NCBI GenBank assembly: GCA_028023455.1
Contig: JAQFVV010000001.1
Location: forward strand, 19,771,611 to 19,835,610
DNA: 64,000 nucleotides
Reading direction: 5' to 3'
DNA from: Epiperipatus broadwayi
Lineage: Eukaryota; Onychophora; Udeonychophora; Euonychophora; Peripatidae
Shown: positions 38,101-48,982 of the stretch, one piece after another
Numbering within the stretch: position 1 is the first letter of the stretch
Layout: the number at the start of each line of letters is the position of its first letter
Made by a program: the position numbers and the translations under genes
Notes under the pieces: generated by a model
Databases searched by the model: none
Seen by the model: the letters and a program-made list of their open reading frames with translations, nothing else
What the model was told of the DNA's origin: nothing

Positions 38101-39260
38101 TTATTAAATTCCTATGAATAATATCCAGGTTTTGTTGTACTTTAGAGTAACTTTGATAACAATTTTTGGGATATTTATTTCATTATTGAATTTCTTGTGT
38201 TCAGAACATTTACAAAAATGAGAATGTTGTTTTATAAAACATATTTTTGAGACTTCTTTGATATTCTTTGGTGTCTTATTTATGATGACTTCTTCACAAA
38301 TCTATTGTTTAATTAACAAAGTGGTAATTTTGCAGTAGAAGATGAAATATTACATCATATAAGTTTATGTTGAATATAGCCCATTGCACATTTGATTAAT
38401 TGACTAACAATAGTCACTCACAATATATTCAGAGAAAAGATTGACTTATCATATGATTAGTCAATGTTTATTTTGTTATAAATAAAAAGTTCATATAAAA
38501 GTGGAAGAAAATTATCTTTCAGCAAGTGGTAGAAAAATAAAAAACTTAGTCTTTAAAAGACTGTTCATTAAAAGAATTTCTTTCTTTTAATTTTGGTATT
38601 TTGTTGAAGCAATGGATCTGGTGGAAGTCTGATCCATGCTTCACAGCCTTATATAAACTTTCCAATATTGTAACCTGGATTAAGTTTATACTGAAATATC
38701 AACAGGATTTTGCATAAAAATATAAAATTAACGGGTTTTATTTTTTACATTCAATGCATATTAAATTTAGTTAATTGCTTTAAAATATGTCTTTTAAAAT
38801 AAAATTCTGTTTAAGCTCGTTATTAAAATTTTCCGTTCCAAAATTTAGGAATCAAACATATATATATATATATATGGAAGCGTATATATATATATATAAG
38901 TAAATGCAAAATTTTGTTGAAATAAAATGTTATTTGTTAAAAGAAATAATAAGATATTTTTTTCTTTTAAAATTTTGTTCAAATATGGCTTATGATTTTA
39001 TTTAGAGATAAGCCTGTTTGCATTTCCAAAGGAATGTATGTTTCAATTAGTTAGCTCATTCAAGGCAAATTAAAGATGGCCTTTTTTAATTAATACAAAT
39101 TCAAAAGTTAAATACAGAAATCTAGAATAAGAAATTAAGTTTATTTTTAGAAAAAGTTACCTTGAAACAAAGGAGCATAGGGGGCCCATCAAGATCTAAA
39201 ATCATATGCAAAACAATAGAAGGGACAGGAGAACAAAAGACTGGTCTCTGGTTTTTTTGC
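35161..39260. other. AT-rich non-coding DNA
   Basis: No supported gene in 4 kb. It includes short TA tracts near 36410, 36565 and 38860-38900, and a poly(A) run near 37312-37328. Overlapping small frames at 36079-36292 on both strands are low-complexity. Confidence 0.5.
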
Positions 39261-39261
39261 T

Positions 39262-39385
39262 TATTCATGCAGATCCTGTGTTTAAATTATTGAGATTTTA
39301 CTTTTAAAATCTCTATGCTTTCTTATGTGTATCCATGCAGATCTTAGGTTTTAAATGATTTAAATTTTACTTTTAAAATCCTTTT
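39262..39385 (+). repeat. ~60-bp imperfect tandem duplication
   Basis: 'catgcagatc' followed by 'tttaaat.att' and 'attttacttttaaaatc' occurs twice, near 39268 and 39334. Confidence 0.7.
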
Positions 39386-39900
39386 TTTGTTCTGCTGCTG
39401 GTTCTAGTGCTGTTTGTTCTTCGTCAGATTTTATTGAGAAAATCGGTCAAATGTGTTCTTGAAATTATTATTCAGATTTCGCCATTAAATTTTGTTCTTG
39501 AAGAAACTCTGCTGAAATTCACCAAGGTTCATTCTTATTATTATTCAGAGATTGACTCTGAAAGCATTGCAAAATGTATTTTGAAGAGTTCAAGCAATTT
39601 ACTCTTACTGATCTGATTCCAATGTGCGACCGATTAAAAGTTATATGAATTTGATGGAAGCGACCATGTTTGGCAGCAAGGCACAACAGCTTTGCCTGCC
39701 ACCGAGGTCCTACTAAAACCATCAAAATGCTGTAACCTGTCCAACAAATAGAAACACAAACTGTAAGCTGTGTCCGTGTACTTCACGATAAAATGCTGCA
39801 TAATTTCCATTTCCTTGTCTGGACAAATCCCCATGTATTTAATCAAGCCACCATGTTGAGAGAACTGGATCCAAAGAACAAGAACCAGTAACTGTATGAA
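39386..39900. other. GC-richer patch, possible decayed coding sequence
   Basis: This 500-bp stretch has balanced composition and overlapping 68-70-codon frames on both strands, for example one on the minus strand at 39519-39725 containing LVGPRWQAKLLCLAAKHG. Every frame breaks, and I recognise no family. It may be a processed pseudogene, a transposon gene fragment or an exon cluster. I cannot choose. Confidence 0.3.
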
Positions 39901-40417
39901 ATCTCCTCATGAACTATTACTTACCCTTTTTCTAAATGCCTTTCACTACTTATGTCTTTGATTCCTATTTATAATGTAACTGTTGTAATTATACTAATAT
40001 TAGATTTATCTTACTTTTATCGTGTGATAATTTACTTATACTAAAATTTTTCCCTTTCACTATTCCTCATTTTAAAATGCATATAAATGTTTTCTTGTTG
40101 TTGTTTTTTATTTGTGGTTTAAATTTTTTTTTTCATTTACAACTTAACAATTTAAAATGATATATGTCATCTAAATAATAGTTAAATTTCCTTATTTGTC
40201 TGCTAGTTGGGTCTCCTCGATAATACCTACTTTGTTTGCATTCATTCCACACTTAATAAGAGTTATTTTTAAAAAATCTTTCAATATCTTAAAACTGTTT
40301 CTAAAGCACAAAGCAACTAGAAATTGCTTTGTGGAAGAGATATTTCATTTTGGCTTTGTCAAGGGGACACGAGTTGATAATTTAATTTCATTTAAATTGG
40401 GAGAGTACTGTTTAGAC

Positions 40418-40941
40418 CAGTGTTCTTCAACCCTTGGTCCGTGGCCCGGTACCGAGCCATGGAACTTTTCTGCAGGTCCATGTGCTAGACGGGCAGTAAA
40501 AAATTTGTAATAGTAAATAATAAGAGTTTAAACTTTTAATTAATATAGCCAATTTTTATTTATTTTTTCATCTCATTTTTACCCAATTAAAAAAAAAAGA
40601 AAACAGAACGAAAACAAAATGTAATCAATCATTCATAAATTAATTTGTTTTTCCAGTTATCACAGATGTTTATGGGGGGTAGAATTAAATTTTTTATTAC
40701 TTTTCTAAAAAAAATTTTAAAAAAAGTTTTTTATTATATAAACTCCATATATATATAAAACTTTATCTTATATATTTAACGTTGTTGTTTTGATCAGTTA
40801 TAACAATTATGCTTATCTTTAAGAAAAGTTATCTATAGACTTCTGCTGGTCTGCGAAATCTTATCCTTATTTTTTGCTGGTCCGCAGAACCTTATCCTTA
40901 TTTTTACTGGTCCGCAGGTGTAAAAAGTTTGAAGACCACTG
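40418..40941. mobile_element. hAT-type non-autonomous transposon (524 bp)
   Basis: TIRs CAGTGTTCTTCAACCCTTGG and …AAGTTTGAAGACCACTG are flanked by a perfect 8-bp duplication, GTTTAGAC (40410-40417 and 40942-40949), which fits the hAT nTnnnnAn preference. Subterminal 'ctggtccgcag' motifs repeat near the right end. The interior near 40570-40690 matches, in inverted orientation, the hAT element at 48983-50163, so the two belong to one family. No transposase. Confidence 0.92.
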
Positions 40942-40949
40942 GTTTAGAC

Positions 40950-41626
40950 CACAAAATGTTATGTAATTGCCCTCTGCCTTATTGTAAAGTTATATATAAT
41001 CAATCAGGGAATAGCGGAGAGAATTAAATCCTTTCAAATATTTAAAATTTACATTTTATTAAAATATGTTATCTAATCTAAAAGGCTTAAGTTTTCTAAT
41101 TTTATTTCAATTTCTGATTAGCTTAACATTTATTTTACTTTTCCAATGATCCAGGCACACACAAACACATATTTCGTATTAGATTTATATTATTCATATT
41201 CTAACTTAGTTAGTCCCATCAGTGTCCTCGTCCATGTCTCTCCCTGATGTTAAGCTTTGGGCCAGGTGAGAAAATAATTTATGCATATCTCAGATATGTT
41301 GACTGTTCATAGTTAGACTCAAGAATAGGCAAATAGGGCAGAGGCCATAGTATTCTTGATTTTATATCTCACGTATGGGTGGCCTCGAGATACTTTCACC
41401 TAGTATTCAAACTGGGTTAAACCAACATACCTCATCTGACCGTACATTGTAGACCACATTTCTTTATTTTATATAACACTTTTTTTCTTTACATACGTCA
41501 TTTAATAATCTACTGATTTCCTTAGAAACTTTATGAAAAATTTATATTCCAAAAAAGAGTAAACTATGTTTTTGTTTCTTTTTCTGCTCATATTTCAGTT
41601 ATAAAGTAAAATTTATATATATATAT
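40950..41626. other. AT-rich spacer, no supported gene
   Basis: A GC-richer strip at 41205-41470 has one short exon-like piece (41210-41265), which I do not accept. No family recognised. Confidence 0.4.
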
Positions 41627-42076
41627 TGTAACGAGCATAGACGTTCGTTACATTGGTTTTTTTTTAAAATTTATTAAACATGAAAGTAAATTAAAAAGTT
41701 CGCATTTAAAAATTTTCTTTAAGAATTAAAAATTGAAATTAAATATCATCTTAAACTCTTATATATTAATTAAATCGCACAGATAATGAAAAATTATTAA
41801 AATAAAACTTTATTAAAGAAAAAGTATTTTAAAACTAAATTTTAAAAAGATTTGGAGATGAAATTATATCTTTAAATTTATCTTTAAATATATTTTTGAT
41901 TTGGAAAACAGGTTAATTAATCAGAAATGGAAATGATTGTTAATTAGTTAAATGTAAACCAGCCTTCGGCATTTAAATGTAAAAACACCAGTCAGATAGG
42001 AAAACAATAGAAACTGTTAGCAAATAAGAAGAAATCCCTATGGAATCGGACCGCAGCGAAAGGACCATCGCATCGG

Positions 42077-42143
42077 TGACGTAATGTAAATTCAATCCTT
42101 CACATTAATATAAAAGGAAAATTTGGAAATTATTAATCAGTGA
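42077..42143 (+). promoter_or_regulatory. core promoter: CRE-like site, TATA box, initiator
   Basis: TGACGTAA at 42077-42084 matches a CREB/ATF half-consensus. TATAAAAGG at 42109-42117 lies 31 bp upstream of the A in TCAGTG (42138-42143), the usual TATA-to-start spacing. This predicts plus-strand transcription within the LTR-like element. Confidence 0.5.
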
Positions 42144-42197
42144 CTAGTGAATGATTATTACGATGTGAGAGAGATGTGTTAGTGTGGAAGTGAAGGA

Positions 42198-42234
42198 GAA
42201 GGGATTGAAAAAAGACGCACGATTCAATCCCTTC
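42198..42234 (+). other. 12-bp perfect stem-loop downstream of the predicted start
   Basis: GAAGGGATTGAA (42198-42209) pairs with TTCAATCCCTTC (42223-42234) around a 13-nt loop, about 60 nt downstream of the predicted start. It could be a leader RNA structure of the retroelement. Function unknown. Confidence 0.7.
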
Positions 42235-43848
42235 AGCTTTGCTAAGAAAGAAAAAGAAATGAACTATCGTTTCCTACATTGAGGACCAATTAAACTAAAA
42301 AAACCTCCGAATGAATAAATAAAACAACGGCTAAATGGATACCAATCTTAGGACGGCGTGGGAATTCACGTTCATGGCAAGCAACGGATAAAGATGAACT
42401 TTTTAAACCGTAAGAACTTTATAAATAATGAACATTAAATTAAAATTTTCCATTTTTTAAATGATTGCAATATTATCCTATCTGACCAACTTAATTTATT
42501 AATAATGTTATTTGATGTATTTTTTATTTATTTATTTAAAATCATTTCCATTTATTTAATTTTGTTCTTTAAGTTTTATTATGATTTCTGTTTTCCGTTA
42601 AGTTAAATTATATAAATGTTAAACTTAAGTCGGGCGTGAATGGCTGTATAGATTGGTAAAGTTATATTAGGGGAGGGTAATCTTAGGTTATTTGTTTCGT
42701 GGTTAAATTGGGTCAATGGATTGGATATATTGGTGTGATTAGTAGATGTAATATTGATTCGCTACGGGCAGAATCGCTTCATACGCTGCACACTTCCGTT
42801 TGCCTATGGAAGGAATTATAAGTCGGATACCGCAGTTCCTTTCTATGGAGTTTTTTGTTTTATTGCTCTTCTTTAGAGATAGATGTAATATTCCTATCTC
42901 ATAAGAGGCAATTTCTTCTTTTAACCTTTTGTGCTGTCGTATTTTATTACATTGAATACATCGATATATCAGATGAATTGATGCCAGTTTGACTACGAAT
43001 TTTAGCCTAAGGTTAAATAGGGATAGAATGTTTATTTTCAAAAGAAAATTTATGTGGTCTATTCATACTCGATCCTAAATAAAAATGCATTAAATTTAAG
43101 TTGTTTATAGATGCTTGCATGGATTGTTTATTGGTTAACTATGTTTTGCGTTTCCATATTTGATCAAAATATATAGACATTCGATAAATAATGATACCTT
43201 ATGGTGAGTATCTAAATGTATTTATTCGGATGTCTTTTAAGTTATGGGTGACAATGCAAGTATCTTATGGTGAATACTATTGGGTTACGTATAAATTTCC
43301 CTCCGCAATTGTCAGTATTCAATGATTTTATATTTTGATCGTTTATGTTTATTTTGAAATGTTTTTAACCGTGTAATCTATGTAACCGATCTATAGCAAC
43401 TTATTATAACAAGCTTTTATAATCCCATCTGTGCGAACTTAATTAAAATGTAAAATTAGAATATAATAGTAATTAAAGGTAAATTAAAATCAAAATCAAA
43501 GTTAAAAATAATGTTAAATGTTAAAATGTAAACTAATACTAAAATAATTTTAAATCTTATATATATGTGCATAAATAAATGTTTGTATGTTAATTACTAG
43601 CAGTGGCTTATTTTATTTATTTTTTAATGTTGAAATCTAATTAGATAAGATCGTATATTATTTAATCTCTGCTATTCCACCGAGCTAGTGACATGGGCTA
43701 ACGACCGGATGCAAAATTTAAAAGGAAAAAAAAAAATTTTTTTTTTGACTTACGTATCTGCCTACTTTATAAATTTTTCTAGGTTCGAATGCCTAGATGG
43801 CGCCCCGTAGTGCAGATTACGTGAAGTCGCATTTTCTGGATCGTTACA

Positions 43849-44081
43849 ATATATATATATATTTACATCAGTAAGATATCTCATTAGCTTGTTGTATATA
43901 TTATTAAGTCATTTTTGTATAGTATGTTTATATACTTTTAAAGATGTTAAAGTGAGAAGGAACAAGGAATATATAAGCTGATGAACACAGCCAGACATAT
44001 GAAGATATACATGTTATAGTAAAGGTAATAAATATATTTACAGATATACATGCTAAGCCAGAATGATTTATGCATAGGTAT
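43849..44081. other. AT-rich spacer
   Basis: (TA)n flank of the LTR-like element, then unremarkable AT-rich DNA. Confidence 0.5.
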
Positions 44082-44305
44082 TGTGCCGGTCAAAATCATG
44101 TATTCATTCAACAAGACCAAAATAATCCAAGCAAAAGTACCTTGAATCCAACCATGCACAAGATACATATGTCAGGACATGGATGAATCCTAACCTATTT
44201 GCCTAAACTATTGCCTCTCTGACTAATGGATAATGTTTGTGATGACACTAGCAGTGCTTGGTTTTATTCTGTCCCAGCTGGAGGTCATGGTTCACATAGA
44301 GACTC
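44082..44305 (+). repeat. dispersed repeat, copy 2 (first copy at 205)
   Basis: Starts TGTGCCGGTCA and aligns over its whole length to 205-424. The sequence continues GC-moderate to about 45240 without recognisable coding, so the parent element may be longer than the shared 220 bp. Confidence 0.6.
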
Positions 44306-45288
44306 AAAATAATAAAGGGTTTATATGAAAAACCAATGATTTAATGGATTTTGACGATTGCAGAATGGTACTGATATGATTTGATCGATTACTAATGGTT
44401 TGAACCATAATAATGATAATTCTTTCTGGCAACATTATAAAGAAGTGAATTTAAATCAAAGAAATATTTAAATAAATAGAGTAATTAACTTAAGAGATTG
44501 GGAGTGATGACAAACTAAGCTTATTTAAAATAACAATATTATAAGAATTTATTAAGGAATTTAGTACAAAATAAGTTAAGTCTTTGTTTATACAACTTGG
44601 TTATTTTCTTTAATTTGTTTTGATGTGGCTTTGACAAACAATGTAAAAGTTTGTTAATTGGTCGGCCAAAACCCAATCAACAATAAAATATTATTAGCCC
44701 TCTTCAAGATATTACAAGTAAATCTGTTTGTATATATAAGACATGAAAGATGGGCATTTAAAACACTATTACATTTAAAATCATTTGTATATAATGAGTG
44801 TGGGAAGCAAGATAGTTCTTAAATAAATAATTGACAATTACACAGTCAGAATTAATTAATTACGAAATTTGTTTGTGAAGGACATGCCATCATGGCAGAG
44901 AGCATTTCAGGTTTGCTAAATAAAGATATAAAATGATGAAGAAGGCAATATGCTATTATAGATTACAACAAAAATAAATGAGGTCTGTTATGAAACTCTG
45001 GGTGGTTTTGCTAAAGGATATTCCTGATGTGTACAGGTAGATGATGAGAAATGCTTGCCCTCCAGCCAAAACATATCTCTGAATAATAATAAAATATTTT
45101 GATGTGCTGGACTTCTCATACACATCTTAACTGCAATGCCTGAAAATGGATCCCTTGGTATGAACTATGTCTACTTTGAGGGAGAGTAAAAGGTTGGACT
45201 GGTCAGTTAATTTTCCGAAGGTCCTGAGGAGTAAGTAGCAAAGCAAAATAATAAATGAATGGTTGTAGCTATAAAAACATTAATGCCT
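44306..45288. other. non-coding DNA, possibly the rest of the repeat element
   Basis: Less AT-rich than average in 44930-45240. It includes an inverted CCAAT-like ttaattggtcggcc near 44655. No frame of note. Confidence 0.35.
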
Positions 45289-45290
45289 TA

Positions 45291-45362
<72 letters not shown>
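45289..45362. repeat. (TA)n tract with embedded tagacata/tatgtcta hairpin
   Basis: tagacata(TA)n tatgtcta (45289-45338) is a palindrome, followed by another TA run to 45362. It lies immediately left of the rearranged PLE. Confidence 0.9.
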
Positions 45363-45364
<2 letters not shown>

Positions 45365-45565
45365 ACAAAATAAATGTCTGCTAATATCAATAATACAATA
45401 ACAAAGCTTAAATATATTCCAAACAACGGTAAACAATTTATAATACAATATAAATAAAAACTCAATAAAAACTCATAAAGAAATATTTTTGACTATATTC
45501 ATAATCATTTTCAATTCAACTTTCAAAATGGAATCATCTATTACCAACCAGAAACACATGTCGAT

Positions 45566-46460
45566 TTAAATATCCCACAATTCATTAATCCTAACATTTG
45601 CTGACTGTCTGTTTATTATCGTATTTTTATACCTACTAATAAAAACTGCCTCTTTAATTTTTCTTTTTTCATTATCTCTCTCTTGTCCTAAAATTTTTAT
45701 TTTATTTATATCAAAATTAAACTTAAAATTACAATTTCTATCATGATCATAAAAAACAGATTCAGTATATAACTTGACTTCATTACTATTATCATTACAT
45801 ATCTGTACATTTTTCAAAACTCTTTTATATAACAATTTATGTTCCTTAATTCTTTTCTCTATATTACATCTAGATTCCCCTATATATGATAAGTTACACC
45901 CACAAAAAATTCTATAAATTATATTACGTTATTTTTTTCTAACTTATCTTTTGAATTATTAACCATTCTATTTAAATTACCTGATCCATAAAAAGAAACA
46001 TTATATATAACATTATAAACTTTTTTCATAAATTTTACTTGATTATTATTATAAAAAGGCAAAGAAATCCACTTCTTACTCTTAATTTCTTCATCACCAG
46101 TATTTCTATTAATTTTCTTACTAAATTGACAAACCGCTTGATAAATTTCTTTTATATTATAACCCATACTTAATAATTCACTTACATAATTTTCAATATT
46201 TTTCTTTTTATCACATGCATATTTACACAAAATATTATTTCTATACAAAAAAGACCTAAAACCAGCCATCTTATAATTATGTGGCATGTTAGATAAATAG
46301 GGAATATACCTCTAGTTTCAATAGGTTTAATAAACAATTTATAGTCAATCATATTATTGTTCCTTGAAATTATCAAATCTAAATATTTAATACTGTTGTT
46401 ATATTCTTTCTCCATAGTCCAGATAAGACCTTTTAATTTATTATATTCATCAAAAATTTT
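45566..46460 (-). pseudogene. PLE reverse transcriptase C-terminus + GIY-YIG nuclease, frameshifted
   Basis: Read on the minus strand: KIFDEYNKLKGLIW and NNSIKYLDLIISRNN (after the YVDD region), KPIETRG, then a frameshift near 46300, MAGFRSFLYRNNILCKYA, NLNRMVNNSKDKLEKN, and a second frameshift in an A run near 45930. There follows IIYRIFCGC…SYIGES and RIKEHKLL (GIY-YIG core with Tyr, Tyr, Gly and Arg), and finally RKIKEAVFISRYKNTIINR before a stop at 45566-45568. The nuclease core looks otherwise well kept. The piece lacks the catalytic RT palm. The protein is distinct from the PLE at 15.6 kb, so it represents another PLE lineage. Confidence 0.9.
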
Positions 46461-46705
46461 AAAGCTTTAAATTTTATTGAACAAAATATTGTTGCATCCT
46501 TTAATGGTAAATTTTATAAAATGAGTAAAGACTGGCCAATGGGATTACCAATGGTGGCACAGTTATGCAGTTTTGTTTTGTCATATTATGAAGAGAAAAT
46601 TTTAAACAAATTTATATTTATGGGAAATATTAAGATATATATGAGATATGTGGATGATGTTTTTATATGTGCTTCTTCAGAAACAGTTGGTAATAGATGA
46701 TTCCA
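46455..46705 (+). pseudogene. PLE reverse transcriptase palm fragment
   Basis: The plus strand encodes FNGKFYKMSKDWPMGLPMVA, then YYEEKILNKFIF and YMRYVDDVFICASSETVGN, then a stop created by fusion to the 3' region. The MGLP and YVDD motifs are the conserved RT palm. The rest of the RT (KIFDEYN… onward) and the nuclease are absent on this strand but present, inverted, to the left. It is a fragment and cannot make an active protein. Confidence 0.9.
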
Positions 46706-46822
46706 TTTTGAAAGTTGAGTTGAAAATGATTATGAATATAATCGAAAATATTTCTTTATGAGTTTTTATTGAGTTTTTATTTATATTGTATTATAAATTG
46801 TTTACCGTTGTTTGGAATATAT

Positions 46823-47811
46823 ATATATAGTGTATCATTAACAAAATTAATAACTTAATTTCTAATTAAACTATCTCCCTGCCATAATGGAAAGTCCCAG
46901 AAACCTTAGACCTTTACTAAATGAATCATATATATATATATATATATATAAAGAATTAATTAAATTGTAAATTGTTTTCCACACTTCACAAATATTTCAT
47001 TTATTAATAAGTTCTTAAATAGTTTATGAAAGATTACAAAATAAGACTGTTTTTAATTAACATAGACGGGCATTGAATATCAAACTAATAAATTGTAAAT
47101 CATAATTTTAATATTTTTCTGACAAATAATATATATATATATATATATATGAAATATAGACTGATAAAATTATATGATAAATTTTACTTAATTGAGTCAC
47201 TAAAATTATTAATTCTTTCAGAAATAATGACAGGGCTATTTTAAATTGGAAGTAATAGTAAAATATTTTTAAAATAATTTCAGTCATTCAAATAAATTTA
47301 TATATGATGTACAAAACTAAATGATCTTTCTATTAATTAATTTATGGGAAGTAAATCTCCCATAATAATTTTTAACTGGAAAAAATAAGAGGAAGGGGAT
47401 TTAAAGTTAGTTTTCCATCGAGTTTTGTACTTGGCAATGTCAGTAAGTCAAATATTATAAATAAACCAACAAAATTTAATTTAAGTTTGCCACATCAAAA
47501 TAATGTAAGATTTTATAAGAATTGATATTTTAAATTTAATAAATTTAAACTACGCATTTTAAAAGTAAGTTGTATAAACAAATATAGATAATATAAATTA
47601 ACATTGATTTGGAAAACAAGTAAAATGGAATCAATGGCTTACGGCGAATTGGACGTTACCTCAGAATCAATCAGTAGGCATTCCATGGCTTTAAACAGGC
47701 ATTTACAGTCAGATCATTAACAGGCTTCCTTGACATGGTACAGTTTCAGGCTAGATGTTGAAAGCACTGGAAAGGCATTGATGAGCTGGTGGGAGAGAGC
47801 TCTGGAAAGCA
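46823..47811. other. AT-rich non-coding DNA
   Basis: (TA)n tracts at about 46927-46950 and 47128-47151. From 47620 to 47810 the sequence is GC-richer with no recognised family. Confidence 0.45.
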
Positions 47812-48045
47812 ATGGTCGATCTTTTAGCCAGTCATTCTGTAGGCACGATGTACTATATCTCTAAACTACTCTCTTCAGATAAAACTCAACAAATAATTAA
47901 TCATTTTCAAAATTTCCACTATTTATGTGTTCTGATCTTTATCTATAGGATTGAATCTACAGTAACAACTGCCAATTGTAATTGCTCTAAGCAGTTCTGT
48001 GAGGTTGGTACCTGTTTTGGAGGGAAAATCTATAACTCTGCATGA
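47812..48045 (+). CDS. weak candidate terminal exon, Cys-rich C-terminus
   Basis: A 77-codon frame ends in a Cys-containing tail, IESTVTTANCNCSKQFCEV, with C-x-C-x4-C-x4-C spacing, before TGA at 48043. A good acceptor (ttctgatctttatctatag|GATTG, AG at about 47950) would make the last 31 residues a terminal exon. I recognise no family and see no upstream exon or polyadenylation signal that decides it. A chance frame in a GC-richer patch is quite possible. Confidence 0.2.
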   Translation: MVDLLASHSVGTMYYISKLLSSDKTQQIINHFQNFHYLCVLIFIYRIESTVTTANCNCSKQFCEVGTCFGGKIYNSA

Positions 48046-48982
48046 ACATGCCCCAAGGGTTGATTTGCTAATTAAAAAAAAAAAACAACAACAAGCATAT
48101 TAAGTTTATCAGTCATTGTACTAACAAAATCTATTTAATTAAGGTTTAGATTAACAAAACTGTAGATTTTATTCAGAAAAATTTTAGAAAATTGGTACAA
48201 TGACTTTCAAACATATTTGACATAAACTTAAGCAGAAATTTACAAAATATTTCTTAAAAATATTACATTGTTTAAATAATTGATTCTCAAGTGTACATTG
48301 ATTAAAAGATAAATATAAAATGTTACCCACTAATTAATTGAAGAAAATGAACTTTAATAAAGAATTTGAAATATTTGTAACATTTTATAGATATCTAGGA
48401 TTCAATTCAATTTAATAAAATAAACACAATATACATTTTTACAAATATAAAATAAATAAACTAATATAAAAGGTCAGTTTTAATTATAAAATAAGATTAA
48501 TGAAATATAAAAGATTATAATATTGATTAAAATATACTACCACCTATTATGAGATGGGTGTCAGTTAATAAAGATTGGGTTCAAACCCAGACTAGTGCTG
48601 ATGACATTGGCACTAGGTGAAGTAGGAATATGTACTATATTTCCAGCTTCAGTATATGAATGCAAAATAATTTTGTTTGTCATTTTATAATTAGTTATTT
48701 CATCAAAGTGTTATTTTAAAGCAGTAGCTACATTTAATTTCTATATCATTTTCAATTCAGCTGAATAGTATATATTTTACTTATATATGTACTTAAAGAT
48801 AGTGTGGTGTAGAATATACACTTTCTCAGTTTTCCAAGCTTGTTAAACCACTAGTAATTTAATTAGTGAAAACAAGTAAATCTTTCAAATTTACAGATGG
48901 TGTGAAAAAATATAGAATTATTACCCTTAAAAAAATAAAACTGATTTGTACTACCAAAGAATATTTTATGGTCAGTCTAGAG
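48046..48982. other. AT-rich non-coding DNA
   Basis: No gene. A 'gggttcaaacccag' at about 48569 resembles a tRNA B box but has no matching A box or cloverleaf. Confidence 0.5.

Larger units (their letters stand above)
41627..43848 (+). mobile_element. 2.2-kb LTR-like element (solo LTR or MITE) in a TA repeat
   Basis: The element begins TGTAACGA and ends TCGTTACA, an 8-bp inverted terminus of the TG…CA type, and both flanks are (TA)n (left ends atatat, right begins atatat). The target duplication is thus hidden in the repeat. Inside are a CRE-like TGACGTAA (42077), a TATA box (42109), an initiator-like TCAGTG (42138), a 12-bp RNA hairpin (42198-42234) and an aataaa signal near 42315. That layout resembles U3-R-U5 of an LTR retrotransposon. 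No gag or pol is present, so a solo LTR is the simplest reading, although 2.2 kb is long. The first 26 bp are also a small imperfect palindrome. A terminal-inverted-repeat transposon is the alternative. Confidence 0.55.
45412..46822. mobile_element. rearranged Penelope-like element, head-to-head, with 137-bp terminal inverted repeats
   Basis: 45412-45548 and 46686-46822 are reverse complements of each other over 137 bp, with only a few mismatches. Both are the 3' region of the element. Inside, the left piece reads on the minus strand (end of RT plus GIY-YIG) and the right piece on the plus strand (RT palm with YVDD). They meet at 46455-46470 in a near-palindrome around aaagcttt. The right piece jumps from RT straight to the 3' region, deleting the nuclease, at a 'gttggtaatagatg' microhomology. 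The right end runs into a short TA tract and a (TA)n tract lies left. Inverted, partly duplicated copies are typical of PLE insertions. Confidence 0.9.

Noticed and set aside
41210-41265. 56-bp piece with ttctaacttag acceptor and CCAG|gtgaga donor, open in one frame.
   Set aside because: Only 18 codons, no partner exon and no recognisable sequence.
43660-43800. tRNA-like pieces: tagctcggtggaatagc (minus, A-box-like, near 43670) and ggttcgaatgcc (plus, B-box-like, near 43782).
   Set aside because: They lie on opposite strands with no cloverleaf between them, inside the LTR-like element.
45280-45465. Frames rich in IYIYIY, also at 15410-15607, 5561-5761 and 55815-56006.
   Set aside because: These are translations of (TA)n microsatellites.
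46700-46740. Possible hammerhead in the 3' region of the rearranged PLE (aaaatgattatg…atcgaaaat).
   Set aside because: The core differs at two conserved bases and stem II cannot be drawn with the right spacing.
48560-48600. gggttcaaaccc as a tRNA/SINE B box (a similar one is near 3638).
   Set aside because: No A box at the right distance and no SINE-like tail.
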